From Tubulanus polymorphus (Eukaryota > Nemertea > Palaeonemertea > Tubulaniformes > Tubulanidae), in the NCBI RefSeq assembly GCF_964204645.1, contig NC_134033.1, forward strand, positions 9,522,231-9,582,230: a stretch of 60,000 bases of DNA, in the 5' to 3' direction. Below, one piece after another: positions 1 through 11,917 of this stretch (position 1 is the stretch's first letter; each line of letters opens with the position of its first letter). The position numbers and the translations under genes were made by a program. Under the pieces are notes generated by a model. It was not told where the DNA came from. It was given only the letters and a program-made list of their open reading frames with translations, and searched no databases.

Positions 1-42
1 AATAAAAATATTGTGTGTTGAACAGTTTATTTTTCTCTTCAG

Positions 43-2078
43 AAAAACGTAAAGTCACAACACCACCAGCACCAAGGCCAGAACCTCTGGTGAAGATACG
101 CTGCACAGATACAACACCTGTGACCACCGTTTCAGCACTGAGGCAACATCCTCCACCAGTTGCATCACAACCTGTTCCAAGACAGCCCACACATGCTCCA
201 CCTGTGGTACAACCAGTTGCCCAACAGCCAGCGCCAAGAAAACAAGCTCCCCCTCTGGTACAACCTGTTGCCCAACAGCCAGCGCCAAGACAACAAGCTC
301 CCCCTGTGGTACAACCAGTTGCCCAACAGCGAGCGCCAAGACAACAAGCTCCCCCTGTGGTACAACCAGTTGCCCAACAGCGAGCGCCAAGACAACAAGC
401 TCCCCCTGTGGTACAACCAGTTGCCCAACAGCCAGCTCCAAGACAACATGCTCCTGCCGGCCGTCGGATGCGAGCTGATGATGCTCCCTGGTTTTGGGAA
501 CGAACTGAAAACTTTCGTCCAAAAGCCATCCCATTCACTGGGGAAGAAAAACTTCTCGTTGATATGCCACAGGGAGCTAAACCGATTGATTATTTTTCCC
601 TATACCTTACTGAAGAAATAATAGCACACGTGGTCACCGAAACAAACAGATATGCCCAACAATTCCTGACAGCTAACGAAGACACCCTGAAGCGGCGATC
701 CAGAGCCAGGTTATGGGAGCCAGTCGAGCAGGCTGAGATGAAGACATTCCTGGCTCTTCTCGTATTACAAGGAATTGTATATAAACCGAGAATCAACATG
801 TACTGGACACAAGAAAAGCTTGTGGCTACTCCAATTTTTGGTGAATGTATGAGTCGTGATCGGTTTCTGAACATTTTAAAATTCTTACATTTCGCAGATA
901 ATGAAGCAGACGGCTATGACCCGAGAGATCGTGATAGAGACCGACTTTATAAGGTTCGCCCATTGGTTGAAATGTTTCAAACACGATTCCGAGAGGTATA
1001 TAGCCCGGGTGAAAACCTTAGTATCGACGAGTCGCTGTTGCTGTGGAAGGGTCGCTTGAGTTTCAAACAGTTCATTGCCACAAAACGTACACGTTTTGGC
1101 ATAAAATTTTTTGAATTATGCACAACAAAGGGAGTCACCCTTGACCTACTAGTTTACGTAGGGGCAAACACACTCCCTGTACAGCCTCCAGAGATTGCGG
1201 CTCTGAACGTTTCCGAGCAAATAGTCATGCATCTGATGAGAAATTACCTCCAAAAAGGTTACACTCTGTTCATTGATAATTACTACTCATCGCCATCTTT
1301 AGCGGCATTCCTGCTGAAGAAAGGAACGTACGTTGATGGCACGGTTAGAGCGAATCGTCGCAACTTTCCAAAGGAATTGGCAGACCTCCAAATTCAGAAA
1401 AATTCATCAGTATTTTTCAAGGCTCCGGATGAGAACGTTTTGGCCGTAAAATTTCGGGCACATGTTGATAAAGCTAGTGGGAATCCAAAGGTAGTCCATC
1501 TCCTCACAACTAGGTTTCCAGCGAGAGTGGACGATACAAGGAAGAAAACGACGAACGATGTTGCAATTTGCAAACCCACTTGTGTATTGGCCTACAACAA
1601 GCATATGGGTGGAGTCGATATGGTGGACCAGCAACTTCACTACTACCAAGTCATCCGCCGAACGATGAAATGGTATAAAAAAGTAGCAGTCAGGCTGGTG
1701 ATGCAGGCCCCCCTAAACTCCCATCGGATGTTCGAACTACAGGGTAACAAGAAGGATTTCCTTGGGTTTATACATGATGTGCTCGACGTGATGGTTATCA
1801 CAAGACCAATGATTGCTCGTAATGTTACCCGTGATGAAGCACTGACCCGTCTCACTGGCCGTCACTTTCCAATGAAGCTTCGACCACTTGGAAGGAAGAC
1901 CCAACAAAAACGATGCCGCGTATGCTATGCACGAAATGATCTTGGGCGAACTGGGCGGCCAAAGGACACTATCTGGGTTTGTAAGACTTGCCCTTCTAGA
2001 CCGGGTCTACACATCGATCAGGATTGCTTCGAAGTGTACCACACAAGATTGGACTATTCAACATTTGATGCTGAATGA
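43..2078 (+). CDS. piggyBac transposase (DDE_Tnp_1_7), 3' exon, open to the stop
   Basis: The reading frame is open from before base 43 to the TGA at 2078, about 680 codons. The DDE_Tnp_1_7 core starts near residue 190. The presumed catalytic aspartates sit in SIDES (D338, counted from base 15), FIDNYY (D421) and GGVDMVDQ (D535, with D538 beside it). This is the DDD pattern known for piggyBac. The C-terminus is a Cys-rich zinc-binding region (CRVC, CKTC, then HIDQDCFEVYH). The first in-frame ATG lies far downstream, and TTTATTTTTCTCTTCAG at 26-42 looks like a splice acceptor, so I infer an upstream exon outside the window. The N-terminal quarter is a proline/glutamine-rich tandem repeat. No internal stop or frameshift is visible, so this copy may be recent or domesticated. 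Confidence 0.88.
190..453 (+). repeat. 51-bp in-frame minisatellite encoding a Pro/Gln-rich 17-aa repeat
   Basis: Five to six near-identical 51-bp units, each encoding a variant of APPVVQPVAQQxAPRQQ, make up the N-terminal tail of the piggyBac transposase. Because 51 is a multiple of three, the array keeps the frame and also leaves long shadow reading frames open on both strands. Copies differ mainly by single substitutions (A/R before the APR motif). Confidence 0.85.
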
Positions 2079-2226
2079 ATAATTTCTAACTGTCGACTTC
2101 GCTAGAAATGATTTGCATGTAGAAAACACAATATTTGTTTGACTTACCATTATGTTTTGCGGACTGCATGCAAGATGTTTTGTTTTTTTTGTCATTGTAA
2201 TTACTGTTGCGTTGCTTTTACTGAAA

Positions 2227-2232
2227 AATAAA
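2227..2232 (+). terminator. polyadenylation signal AATAAA downstream of piggyBac gene
   Basis: AATAAA lies about 150 bases after the transposase stop codon and before the piggyBac right end. This is a suitable place for the 3' end of the transcript. Confidence 0.5.
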
Positions 2233-3261
2233 AGATAATTAGTTTGCAAAATCTCAATTTGATTTTTAGCCTCCCCACTTACGTACCTCTACCAGCGGAA
2301 AAGGATATCCCATATCAATTGAATTTCTTTCATCCACACCGTAGCATCAATCACCAAAGAATGAGATAGGCACTTGGGTGAAAAACTGAAAAAAAAAAAT
2401 TTCTAACCCATCCTGACCCCCCCCCCCAACACGCCCCCCCCCTACAGAAAAGGCTGTTGGTATGATTTTTTACTGATTTTCACTAAATAACATCATAATC
2501 TTCGATAAAAACGCGAAAAATCGGGGTTAAAAACAATTTGAAAAAAATCGAATTTTTCGGAAAATACCTATCGTACGGGGCGGTGCAAGCGTGTACGCAG
2601 CGAAAGGGTTAATCACGTGAAATAAAACCTTTGGCTCATTGGCTAAGCCTGGGGGATCCGAATGACGATATCAGTGAGGAAATTCCTTCACTTCACTGAT
2701 TGGCTTAGCAATTTGTTTGTAAAGAAGTTTTGACAGATAACACGTGCATTACGTTATCTATACACTTTAAGGTTACGATCTTATTTATTTACAGGCTCAG
2801 GACACGAACTCAGATTTTTATAAATCTAACAGAGCTGCAAAAGCAAAAGCCTCTCTGAAAGTATAAATGTATGGATGTTGCTTCATTTTTTGCTGGATAT
2901 ACTTAAAGTGTTGGCTGTAGTGAGTTTGAGATTCTAAAAGGAAACAGCAACAATATCTGAAATCACAACCAAGATAGACTCAGCAAAAGAAAATATCACA
3001 GTGTATAAAACAAGGTAGGCCAACTAACTACTAGCTGGATTTAAAAATAAATGTGAATTAAAATAAAATGGTGTATATTTTATTTATAATTTTTTAAGAT
3101 ATAAATTTACAAAAGATTAACAATATTGAGTGATTACAGAACATAGGCCCATTCATTGTGGTGTAAGTTCTTTTTTTACTGATAAATCTATAAAACACAC
3201 ACAATCTATTTTTGAATTTAAATTTACATCGTAAATGTTTGATTTAATTTTTTTTCTTTCA

Positions 3262-3503
3262 GTGACGGTCCACATCTTCGGAGAGGCATCATGAATTTAC
3301 CGAATAATCTTAAAGGGGATCTGAGATCTTTTGAATCTCCCAGAGTTAAAATTGTAGATGAACTGATTTCAGCTTTGACGAAACGATACGTTGATTCCTC
3401 TGATATCATCAAAGCCAGCGGTGTTTTCAACTTGCAACTCTTTCCCCGTTCTTTCATCACGACTTCATTGTCTTGCCAAGTTGTCAATATCCAATTATAC
3501 TAG
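3262..3503 (+). pseudogene. Possible exon fragment, hAT-transposase/ZNF862-like
   Basis: A pyrimidine-rich tract ending TTTTTTTTCTTTCAG (to 3261) resembles a splice acceptor. The open frame behind it contains VKIVDELISALTKRYVDSSD and then IIKASGVFNLQLFP. This recalls the C-terminal part of hAT-derived proteins of the ZNF862 kind, where a helix of the form 'F-D-L-x-x-R-F' precedes the dimerisation region. The frame ends in TAG immediately followed by GTGATG. I see no neighbouring exon, so this may be a chance frame or a relic. Low confidence. Confidence 0.3.
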
Positions 3504-5391
3504 GTGATGACTTTTACTTGACCGCAGTGTAAAGGTAAAATATTGGCACAATACACCCACACTAACGCTTAGCAATGATACAATTATAGTATACAAATAT
3601 AGCTGCCAAGCAGCGATGACGGGTTTTCTGCAAAGCCATTCAGAATGATGGGAATTGTAGTAAATTGAAATACCGATACATAGAATAAAATGCAATGACA
3701 TATTCGAACCTAATATGCTGTGTAAACGTCAAATATGATTCAGCTTTGAAACCGAACATACGCGGACGTACAATCACAAATATTAATTTATTTGACCAGG
3801 CATTTATTTTGGCATTCAAAAATCGTGATACTGTATTATCACCATGCTTGAAAATGGATCTGTCCTATTAAGAACTCATCTTAAGCACCTGCTGAGTCGA
3901 TAGATTGAGTCAATTTACAGATAAGAACGTACTATGATTTAGAATAGATTTAAGAAGTTAATGTTTTTATTGAAATATTTGAATAAATACATATATTGTA
4001 GTGTAGATTCAATCAATAAATTATGAATTGATCTGGTCTGGGTTTCCGGCTGATGTTGATTTTGGCTTTTATGGATTACAAATTCTATAGTGATAAACAA
4101 TTGATACCTGCAACATGTGTGTAAACCAAACCTATTCCACTAGTTGCGTGTGTTTCCTAATAAACGGGAGAGTCACTCTTGATCCGAGTTATTAGAACCA
4201 GAAAGAAACTTTCCATGATGGGTTTCTGTGTAATTGTTTCTGTTTCATTCACCGAACTCGCTGTCAAAAAGGCGATTCTCGATATAAATAGTAATGGGTT
4301 TTCCCCGCGGGATACCCGCTTTGGGAAAGGCACCTGAATCGATGCTACGAGTTGGAATCCCAATATTTAGACGTAATTTATTATTCTTTGAAAAAAATTC
4401 TTAGAATTTCTTATTATGATAGGATGTGCAGGTTTTGATTTGGTAATGATGTTAATAAAAGTTAACCTCTTAAGGTATTGTTTTCTATCTATTATTTGTG
4501 ACGGATTAGTTTCGATGCTCCTCACAACCCGCCCCACCACGTGTCACTTATTCATGGACGCGCGGATTGTATCATTTGTAATAGGTCTACCACATGAAAG
4601 AGTCCATGGCCTACCGTAGAATAGTAGGGCCTACCGATCACGCTATGTGCGATGAAAGAAGTGTTTGAATAAAACAAATTTTTAATGAAATAAACATTAT
4701 TTATCATAATTAATCAATAGATCAGGTGCCGCCTAAATAATTGTTTGTTTCGTGAAATTTGTACAAAACTTTGCGACTTCGTCATGTCTTGTGACCCTGA
4801 AAATACTAGAAGAATCATCGGTAAGCTTATAAAACGGCGAGGTCAACATAGTAACAACAACTTCGGGGATTGAAAAAAAAAACTCAAAAGAATTATTTTT
4901 TATACTGATGAGTTATACTGATGGGGAGTAGCGACCGTCATTGACACCGGTTATTTATCCATTCACTATCAAATGTGACGAGCCCAATAAATGATTGCGC
5001 ATAGATTCGGCCTCTCAGCATTTAGCACAGCAGTTCCGAGAAGTGTTAAGACCGATCAGCGCGCGCGCTATCTGAAACCGGTGCTAGTACGATCAATATC
5101 TACAGGTATATACGTGTTCAGTATTACACAGCGAGTACCAGTATGTTGATCGAGCGTCGTCGTAGCAACGCGCTATACAGCGGCTTGAACTAGCGAGTAA
5201 CGTTAATTATCTTTTAACCAAATTAGAGCACTTATAACCATCGGAATCAAATATAAACCAAGCTGCACCATCTACATCAAGTAGAGAATACCTGTGTGAA
5301 ATTACAGAATTGTCGGTCCACACAAACAGCTTAAATCATGTCATAAAGAAACATCCACAGACGGACAGACAGACATGACGACGATGCCATA

Positions 5392-5420
5392 GATGGGTTC
5401 GTCTGACGACGAAACCCATC
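5392..5420. other. Hairpin with 12-bp stem and 4-base loop
   Basis: GATGGGTTCGTC, loop TGAC, then GACGAAACCCATC form a stem with a single bulged A. It follows a run of short GACAGAC-type repeats (5360-5375). It may be the end of a short interspersed element; no function can be assigned. Confidence 0.4.
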
Positions 5421-7376
5421 AAAAATAATGTTCATTTAGTTATAGAAATTCATTGACTTTTTGAAAATTCTGTAATAATATTTGTTCTGTCCTAATTTTT
5501 ATTACTGTATGAACCAATGATATGCTTTGTAAATATGATGTAATAAAATAAATTTGAATTTGAATTAAATTTGAACATGAGAATCAAGCATAACTTGTGT
5601 TTTTTCAACTTGTCTTTTGTTAACAGTTCCAGAGTTTCAATTACAATCAAATCCAAATTGGCTAAAAAGTACATAGGACTAAATGAAATGAACCGTTAGA
5701 TACTGCAAAGCTATTCCAGGGTTATGTCGATCGTGTTGAATCACTTTCCTTGAGTTGAAAGAATCAGATCTTCTATGGTGCAACATCGGCCGAAGAGAGA
5801 TATCTTGGTGTTGACTGTCCTTGACCATCTAACTTCATGCGTTTGACATTGGAATCAGCATCATACCCATTTGAACTGCAAAATATTCATACAACATGAA
5901 AACCTACAGTACATGTATACAGTAATCAAACTTTCACCGATGTTGGATATTTGAATGAACGTTGGGCTAATTTCAGTATTCTAAAGCAGGAAATAATAAG
6001 CCCAATAAATAGGCCCTATTCCCATTGGAACAATTGTATAATGCGTACAGCAGCACTTATCAGTCAAGTATGGAGAAATCGGTATACCAAACCTACAAAC
6101 AGCAAAATGTACAGGCCTACGATGATTTCTGGTATACAAGCCGTGACCACATGAACGTTTTGGTTTGACTATTAATGTCAGCAGGTCAGAGAAGGCCTGG
6201 CCAAATTTAATCACATGGCTCAAATCAATTAGCCTTTCTGCGTGTGAATACTTGACTGTATTGTTTTAAAAATAGGCCTATCGAGTGAATTAGTACAAAG
6301 ACTGAATTAGACTTTGACTAGTCCTGACCAAATCCTATCCATGTTATAATTGCACCAGTTATAGTAACATCACTGTAGGGCCGACGAGAGGGAAAAAGTT
6401 GTGTTTGTAGTACATAGGCATGGTAGGCTTGTCGTACTCACTTAACACTTAAAATGCTGTTGTTACCTGTACGTGACTGTACGGTAATTTCTACAGGTTA
6501 GCCGTATGTGAGTACGTTGACGCTCAGACTTGCAATATTGGGATTCGAAACCAAACGAAAAAAAATCCAGTTGTAGTCCAGTGATTTACCCACGGTGCCA
6601 CAGAACGTAACTGCAGGGTGGATGGAATTTGATTTACAAATAGCCTAGCCTCACCTAACCCAAACTCTATTCTTTCACGCATGCGCGTTTGCAGATTATA
6701 GGAACTCACGCACGGCGTTAGTAGGGAACTCACGTACAGTTAACCTGTGGATATCACCGTACAGTCACGTACGCGTAACAACTTCGTTCTTAAAAAATGG
6801 TATTGGCTACTATATAATAGGCCTATAGACAAATAAATACCGGTAGGCTTTCTTCTTAGCTTCCACACTTCACAACCGAACCAACTGACCAACCAGTATA
6901 TTTATTCCCAGTACGCACCAACCGGCACAGGCCTAACACTGTTTGTAAACTGTGTGTACCGTAGTAGGCTCTTGATAATCACCTGATACTTTTCTGTCGT
7001 TTGTTTTCTCTCTGAGACGAACGTAATTCTGCGCCGTAATTCTAATAGCCCTCCGCGACTCAACGACCTTGATTTAAACTTGATCAATTCAAAATCTGTT
7101 TATTGACGCTTTTGGTTACATGAACTGATCAGCAATATACTTAAATGAAATTACCGGAATAACAAGAAATCAAAAATATTAAAGAGGTAACAAACAAATG
7201 CCCGTAAACCTGTCAGACACGCGAACGCTGGACTCGTAAACTATTGGACTCGGACCAGCTGAGCAATAAATTCATAAAATTGACTTTGAAATTGATTGTG
7301 GAGAAGAGAGGGAATAATTCGATAGCTCTTCCTCATAAAGAAGAGAGAAATTTCGGAAAGAAAACACAACAATCGT

Positions 7377-7740
7377 GTGCAATCGTATGAATCGCATTTT
7401 AGGCTAGTTATATTCAATTCATATAATCGAAGAATCGAAAATTCTTTAGAAATGCATGCTATCCTCTTGCGATCATATGCGATCGTAGCTACCATATGAA
7501 TTGCATTTTACGTTAATGATTTTATATTCATATAATTGTCAAATCGTAGAATCGCATGCTATCCTTTTTCGATAGTATGCGATCGTATGAATCGCACTTA
7601 CATTATAGTGATATTCAATTCATAGAATCAGGAATGTACAATCGCAAATTCGTCGTATGAATCGCATTTTAAGTTAGTGATATTCAATTCATATAATCGT
7701 AGAATCGTGGAATAGCGTTCTGAAATCATAGAATTGCAAA
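7377..7740. repeat. Degenerate tandem repeat of about 70-110 bp
   Basis: The phrase CGTATGAATCGCATTTTA, followed by TATTCAATTCATATAATCG and GTAGAATCG, recurs at about 7387, 7496, 7587 and 7657. The spacing is uneven (109, 91 and 70 bases). Units also share 'ATGCGATCGTA' segments. It directly precedes the left end of the second piggyBac element. Confidence 0.65.
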
Positions 7741-8388
7741 TTAATAGAATCTCACATTTCTTCCTTAACCCGTGCGTACCGTTACCGGAGGTAACAGTCG
7801 TTGAACTCTTTGTACTAGCGCGGAGTTACCTCAGGTAACATTAGTTTTGCTATTGCCCTATAGATGGAATATGCGTCGAGCTTTGAACTTTAAGTTACTT
7901 CTGTTATCGCAAGGTGGCCTTGGCAACACACTGAAGCCGTTCCTATATCGATGGATACAGTTACCAGCTGCTTATGACTCATTGCGCGCGTGTATGTCAG
8001 CGCGTCTATTCAGGTCGCATACTTGACACAGATTACTTGCACTGCGCGTTTCTATCCTATTCATACAATGGCAATAAAAACAACATGTAAACAACTAATA
8101 AACGCAGAATACTTTTTTATACTGCTGAGAATAAAACTAAGAATAAGATCGAGAATAAAACTACGTTATTTGCGAATTTCATTCCAAGTTTTGAGCTTTT
8201 GTTTTCATATTCAGATCTGAAATGCCACAGCAACGGGTGGCCAATAGGCCTGGTTTCAGGGCATCATTCAAAATCAACCCAGCAACTTGATCCTTCCCTA
8301 TTCATCAATCAAAACTCTTATCAGTTCGTTTGTTGCAAATAGTTTGTGAGCGACAGTGACGGCTCAGCAACAGTGACGGGCTTCGCTG

Positions 8389-8396
8389 TATAAATA
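8389..8396 (+). promoter_or_regulatory. TATA box (TATAAATA) of piggyBac 2 transposase
   Basis: TATAAATA lies 38 bases before the ATG at 8434. That would place transcription start near 8418-8422, giving a very short leader. The position supports 8434 as the true start codon of the transposase gene. Confidence 0.55.
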
Positions 8397-8433
8397 GACA
8401 AGCAGAGTCTCTCGATCATTATTCACAGACAAG

Positions 8434-10419
8434 ATGTCGAACAGAAGACGAGTATTTTCAGCAGCAGAAGTAAATCGGATCATCGAAGCAGACGACGACG
8501 CCATGAGTGCAGATTCGACCAGGATTCTGCCGAGGAATCTGACCATGGACATCAGATTTCTCCAGAGATCTCATCGGATTCAGATACATCCGACGGAGAA
8601 AATGAACCACCGGTCGATCCAGTTCGAGATATAGCGCGTGGGCGTGGCCGGGCACGTGGATGCCCTCGCAGTAGAGCTAGGGCTCGAGGCCGAGCAATTG
8701 ACGATCCCCCTGCAAATTGGGTGGATGTTTCTCGACAAAATCCAGGGCCGACCCTGTTACGATTCCGGCCGCCGACCGAAAGTGGACCGGCCAACTTAGA
8801 TGGAATTTCCGATGACGATATCGGCGATCCGCTTGCGTATTTCAAACTGTTTTTCACCGACGAAATCGTTAGCGACATCGTGACAGAAATAAATCGCTAC
8901 GCGGCGGAAAAGATAGGCGCAGGAAATCTCAAGCCAAATTCGCGTCTGAGGAAATGGCATGACGTAGATGTGCCAGAATTCTGGACATTTCTTGGCGTGT
9001 TACTTCAGATGGGCGTCGTGCGTTTGCCATCAGTGCAGATGTACTGGAGTGTCAAATGGACTCACTCGGTGCGGTTTTTTCGCGACGTTATGCTACGGGA
9101 TCGTTTCCTAATCCTGTACCATACAATGTTGCACGTGTGCCATTCTGACCCGGATCAGAATCTCGAACGGGGCCACAAGATTACTCCCCTAATGCAGAAA
9201 ATCGCAGAGAGGTACCAGCACCATTACGTTCCATATCGCAAGTTGTTGATGCTACGGGATCGTTTCCTAATCCTGTACCATACAATGTTGCACGTGTGCC
9301 ATTCTGACCCGGATCAGAATCTCGAACGGGGCCACAAGATTACTCCCCTAATGCAGAAAATCGCAGGTACCAGCACCATTACGTTCCGTATCACAAGTTG
9401 TTGATGGACGAATCAATGATCGGCTTCAAGGGCCGAATTGCGTATAAACAGTACTGCCCGAAGAAACCCACAAAATGGGGTTTGCTGGCACGTACGATAG
9501 CCTGTCCTCATACAGGCTATCTGCTAAATATAATCCTCTACGTCGGTCGCGACGACAATCTGGTAGTGGAGCCGGGGCTCTCGAGAACATCGCAAATAGT
9601 TATGGATATCGCTAGACCGTTTTTTGGCCGTGGCCATCACATATACTGTGATCGGCTCTATAGTAGCATCGAACTGGATGAAAAACTTTATGAAAATAAG
9701 TGCCATTACACAGGCACAATCATGCTAAATAGGCGGGGCCTTCCGGCGCCAATAAAAACTGCGCGGCGTTTGAATCGGGGTGAAATCGTCGCCTATAGAA
9801 AAGATAATGTCTTGGCATTGAATTGGCAGGATAAACGTCTAGTTTCCGTGATTTCTACATTCAGCTAAGGCGATGAAACCGATGCGGTAAATGTGCGCAT
9901 CCAACAGGAGCATATAGTGAAACCGCGAGTCATGCTTGATTATAACAAACACATGTCTGGAGTTGATCTACATGATCAATACAATAAATATTACGATAGT
10001 TTGCGTAAATCCATCAAGTGGTGGAAGAAGGTGTTTTTCTGGTTATTAGAATCCAGCGTGACCAACGCCTACATTCTATGGAAGCTGAATAACGACGACC
10101 AGCCGCGAGCTCAGCGAAATTCGCTCCACTTTCGGGAAGCCTTGTCGAACGGCTCGTTCCGGATGCTCCAGCTGTGGATACGCCGACGCGAGGCCGCCCG
10201 TCCCTCGGGCCACCCCGCGAAAGGCTTGACCGGAAATTTCACAGAGTGATGGCCACAGCGCATGCTTCGAAATCGTGTAAAGTGTGTTCGAATTTTGCTG
10301 CAGGAATTCGAAAGCAGACGAAATTTTACTGTGGCACATGTTCGGATAAGCATGGATTGCACCACAGGGATTGTTTCAATCTGTACCACACCGCGATCGA
10401 CTATAAGAACCAGGCTTGA
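8434..10419 (+). pseudogene. piggyBac transposase pseudogene with internal duplication
   Basis: The gene starts at ATG 8434 (MSNRRRVFSAAEV). The DDE_Tnp_1_7 core begins near 8820 (DPLAYFKLFFTDEIV). Catalytic aspartate positions are retained: MDES (codon at 9407), YCDRLYSS (9650) and SGVDLHDQ (9964). The end is a CxxC zinc-binding tail (CKVC, CGTC, HRDCFNLYH). Visible lesions: a frameshift near 8500; a 159-bp tandem duplication (9090-9248 repeated at 9249-9403) whose second copy has lost 4 bases; an in-frame stop at 9866-9868; and a frameshift between about 10190 and 10240. The N-terminal region has an RGRGRARG-type basic stretch (about 8634-8700). It is only distantly similar to the transposase at 43-2078, so the two are separate families. 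Confidence 0.85.
9090..9403 (+). repeat. 159-bp tandem duplication inside piggyBac 2
   Basis: Bases 9090-9248 and 9249-9403 are near-identical. The second unit lacks four bases (AGAG) near 9367, which breaks the frame. The duplicated segment covers the region just before the first catalytic aspartate. Confidence 0.9.
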
Positions 10420-10477
10420 CTCAAAAGATATAATTAGAACTATCGAAAATAGAACAACCACTGTACAATCAATGATA

Positions 10478-10483
10478 AATAAA
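10478..10483 (+). terminator. polyadenylation signal AATAAA after piggyBac 2 gene
   Basis: AATAAA lies about 60 bases past the transposase stop at 10419, matching a normal 3' end for the element's transcript. Confidence 0.45.
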
Positions 10484-10680
10484 TTCAAGTTGTTTTTTTT
10501 TCATTCAAATTACACTGGTTTTTGTAACTTTTTTCAAATTTTGGGGGTCGGTTTGACCCCCTGGCATTTTCGGGGTCAGAGATACCCTTCAATATTCGCA
10601 AATACCTTGAGGATTACTTTGTTTCAGCAGCAGGAGAGGATTACCAGCGATTGAGGAGACAAGAGAGGAGATATTGACCA

Positions 10681-11713
10681 ACTAGGGGTCCAGGGACACC
10701 ATGCCCACTTGGGAAAATGGTTTCAAATGCTCAACAATCTAACAATTTCAATATTCAACGCCCCCTGATGACCATTTACAAAAACCAACGACCTTGAAAC
10801 TCACCAAAATCATAGAACATGTCAGCAGCTACGATTTTGTAATTGATTGTGATAACAAAATATGCCTCGTTACCAATTTAATATGGAAATACTAAGTCAT
10901 TCTACTATTCAACGCCCCATGGTGACCATATTCAAAACCCAATGACCTCGAAACTCACCACAATCATAGAACATGTCATGAGCTACAACTTTCCAATTGA
11001 TTGTGGTTACAAAATATGCATAGGTACGAATATAATATAGAAATGCTAAGATATTGTATTATTCAACGCCCCCTGGTGGCCATATACGAAATCCAATTAC
11101 CTTGAAACTCACCACAATCATAGAACACGTTATGAGCTACAACTTTCTAATTGATTGTGGTATCAAATTACGCTTAGGTATCAATATAATGTGGAAAAAC
11201 TTTTTCCCACTTACGAATGAGTACTGGTGACACCAAGATGGCCGCCAATTGCGTCATAATTGGCTGATGAAAAATACCTGTCTGAGGTATAAAACATCCC
11301 TTTCCAATGAATACCCATCACAAATTGCAATGAGAAATGTTAAACCAGTAGGAAACTACAGGACTCAGAATTTGGGCAAAAAATTAACATTTTTGGGCAC
11401 TAAAAAGGTCATAGGACGGCCATCTTGAGTCCGACCGACCCAATTTTTGAAAGTTCAAAAATATGTAAAAAGTGCTGATTTTGGCGAACAACAATGGCTG
11501 CCAGTCAGCCATCTTGATTCTGACAGGGCCAGTTTTTGGGCTGAAGATGTGTCTAGGGTAGATACACGTGTAACCCAAATATCAAGACGTTACCTTGAAG
11601 CGTCTTCAAAACTTTCCAAAATAACTGGATTCCGTCTACGGACAGACGAACGGACGGACGACGGACGAAAAGTGAACGCAATAGCCCGCTGGGACTAAAG
11701 TCCCAAGTGGGCT
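10681..11713 (-). mobile_element. Interspersed repeat family A, copy 1 (inverted relative to copies 2 and 3)
   Basis: The copy begins CTAGGGGTCC just inside the left edge and ends CCCAAGTGGGC. GCCCACTTGGG near one end and CCCAAGTGGGC at the other form a short terminal inverted repeat. The interior holds about three units of a roughly 125-130-bp tandem repeat (phrases ATTCAACGCCCCCTG and CTCACCACAATCATAGAACA), then a unique part with AAGATGGCCGCC-type motifs. It has no coding capacity, so it is a non-autonomous element. Two further copies lie at 18977 and 34089. Confidence 0.75.
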
Positions 11714-11917
11714 AAAAAGAAAAAAAAAAAGAAAAAATTTCAATTTTTTTTACCTTTCGTTGACCTTGAGATATTGACCCTCATAATGACCCCGGGACTC
11801 GAAAACTTTTCCCCATGACCAACAACAGCCTTAGCTTGGACAAACAAGAGAGTAATAGCCAATTTCTGCCTGATTTCTAATTATCCTTGTCTAATTACTG
11901 TAAAAAAACGGCCAATT

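Larger units (their letters stand above)
1..2612 (+). mobile_element. piggyBac element, 3' portion (left end outside window)
   Basis: The segment carries a piggyBac transposase gene followed by a short AT-rich trailer. It ends at 2599-2612, where the sequence reads GCGAAAGGG followed by TTAA (2609-2612). Read on the other strand this is TTAACCCTTTCGCTGCG, the form expected of a piggyBac terminal inverted repeat next to its TTAA target. A poly-C tract lies at about 2419-2450. The left terminus and any first exon lie before base 1, so the target duplication cannot be checked here. Confidence 0.75.
2613..7240. other. Host intergenic DNA without a convincing gene
   Basis: Apart from one possible exon at 3262-3503 and a short hairpin near 5392, I see no supported gene here. 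Open frames are short and scattered on both strands. The stretch holds scattered taggcct-type motifs and AT-rich sequence. No tRNA or rRNA was recognised. Confidence 0.5.
7765..10680 (+). mobile_element. piggyBac element 2, decayed; left end recognisable, right end not found
   Basis: TTAA at 7765-7768 is followed by CCCGTGCGTACCG, a typical piggyBac left terminus. Two 15-bp palindromes, GTTACCGGAGGTAAC (7781-7795) and GTTACCTCAGGTAAC (7825-7839), lie just inside and could be subterminal transposase-binding repeats. A TATA box and a transposase pseudogene follow. No TTAA-bordered right end is visible. The element may be cut by the interspersed repeat that begins at 10681, so the right boundary given is an upper limit. 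Confidence 0.65.

Noticed and set aside
55-621. Overlapping open frames on both strands beside the piggyBac gene
   Set aside because: They are shadows of the 51-bp in-frame repeat. Only the frame that continues into the DDE domain is real.
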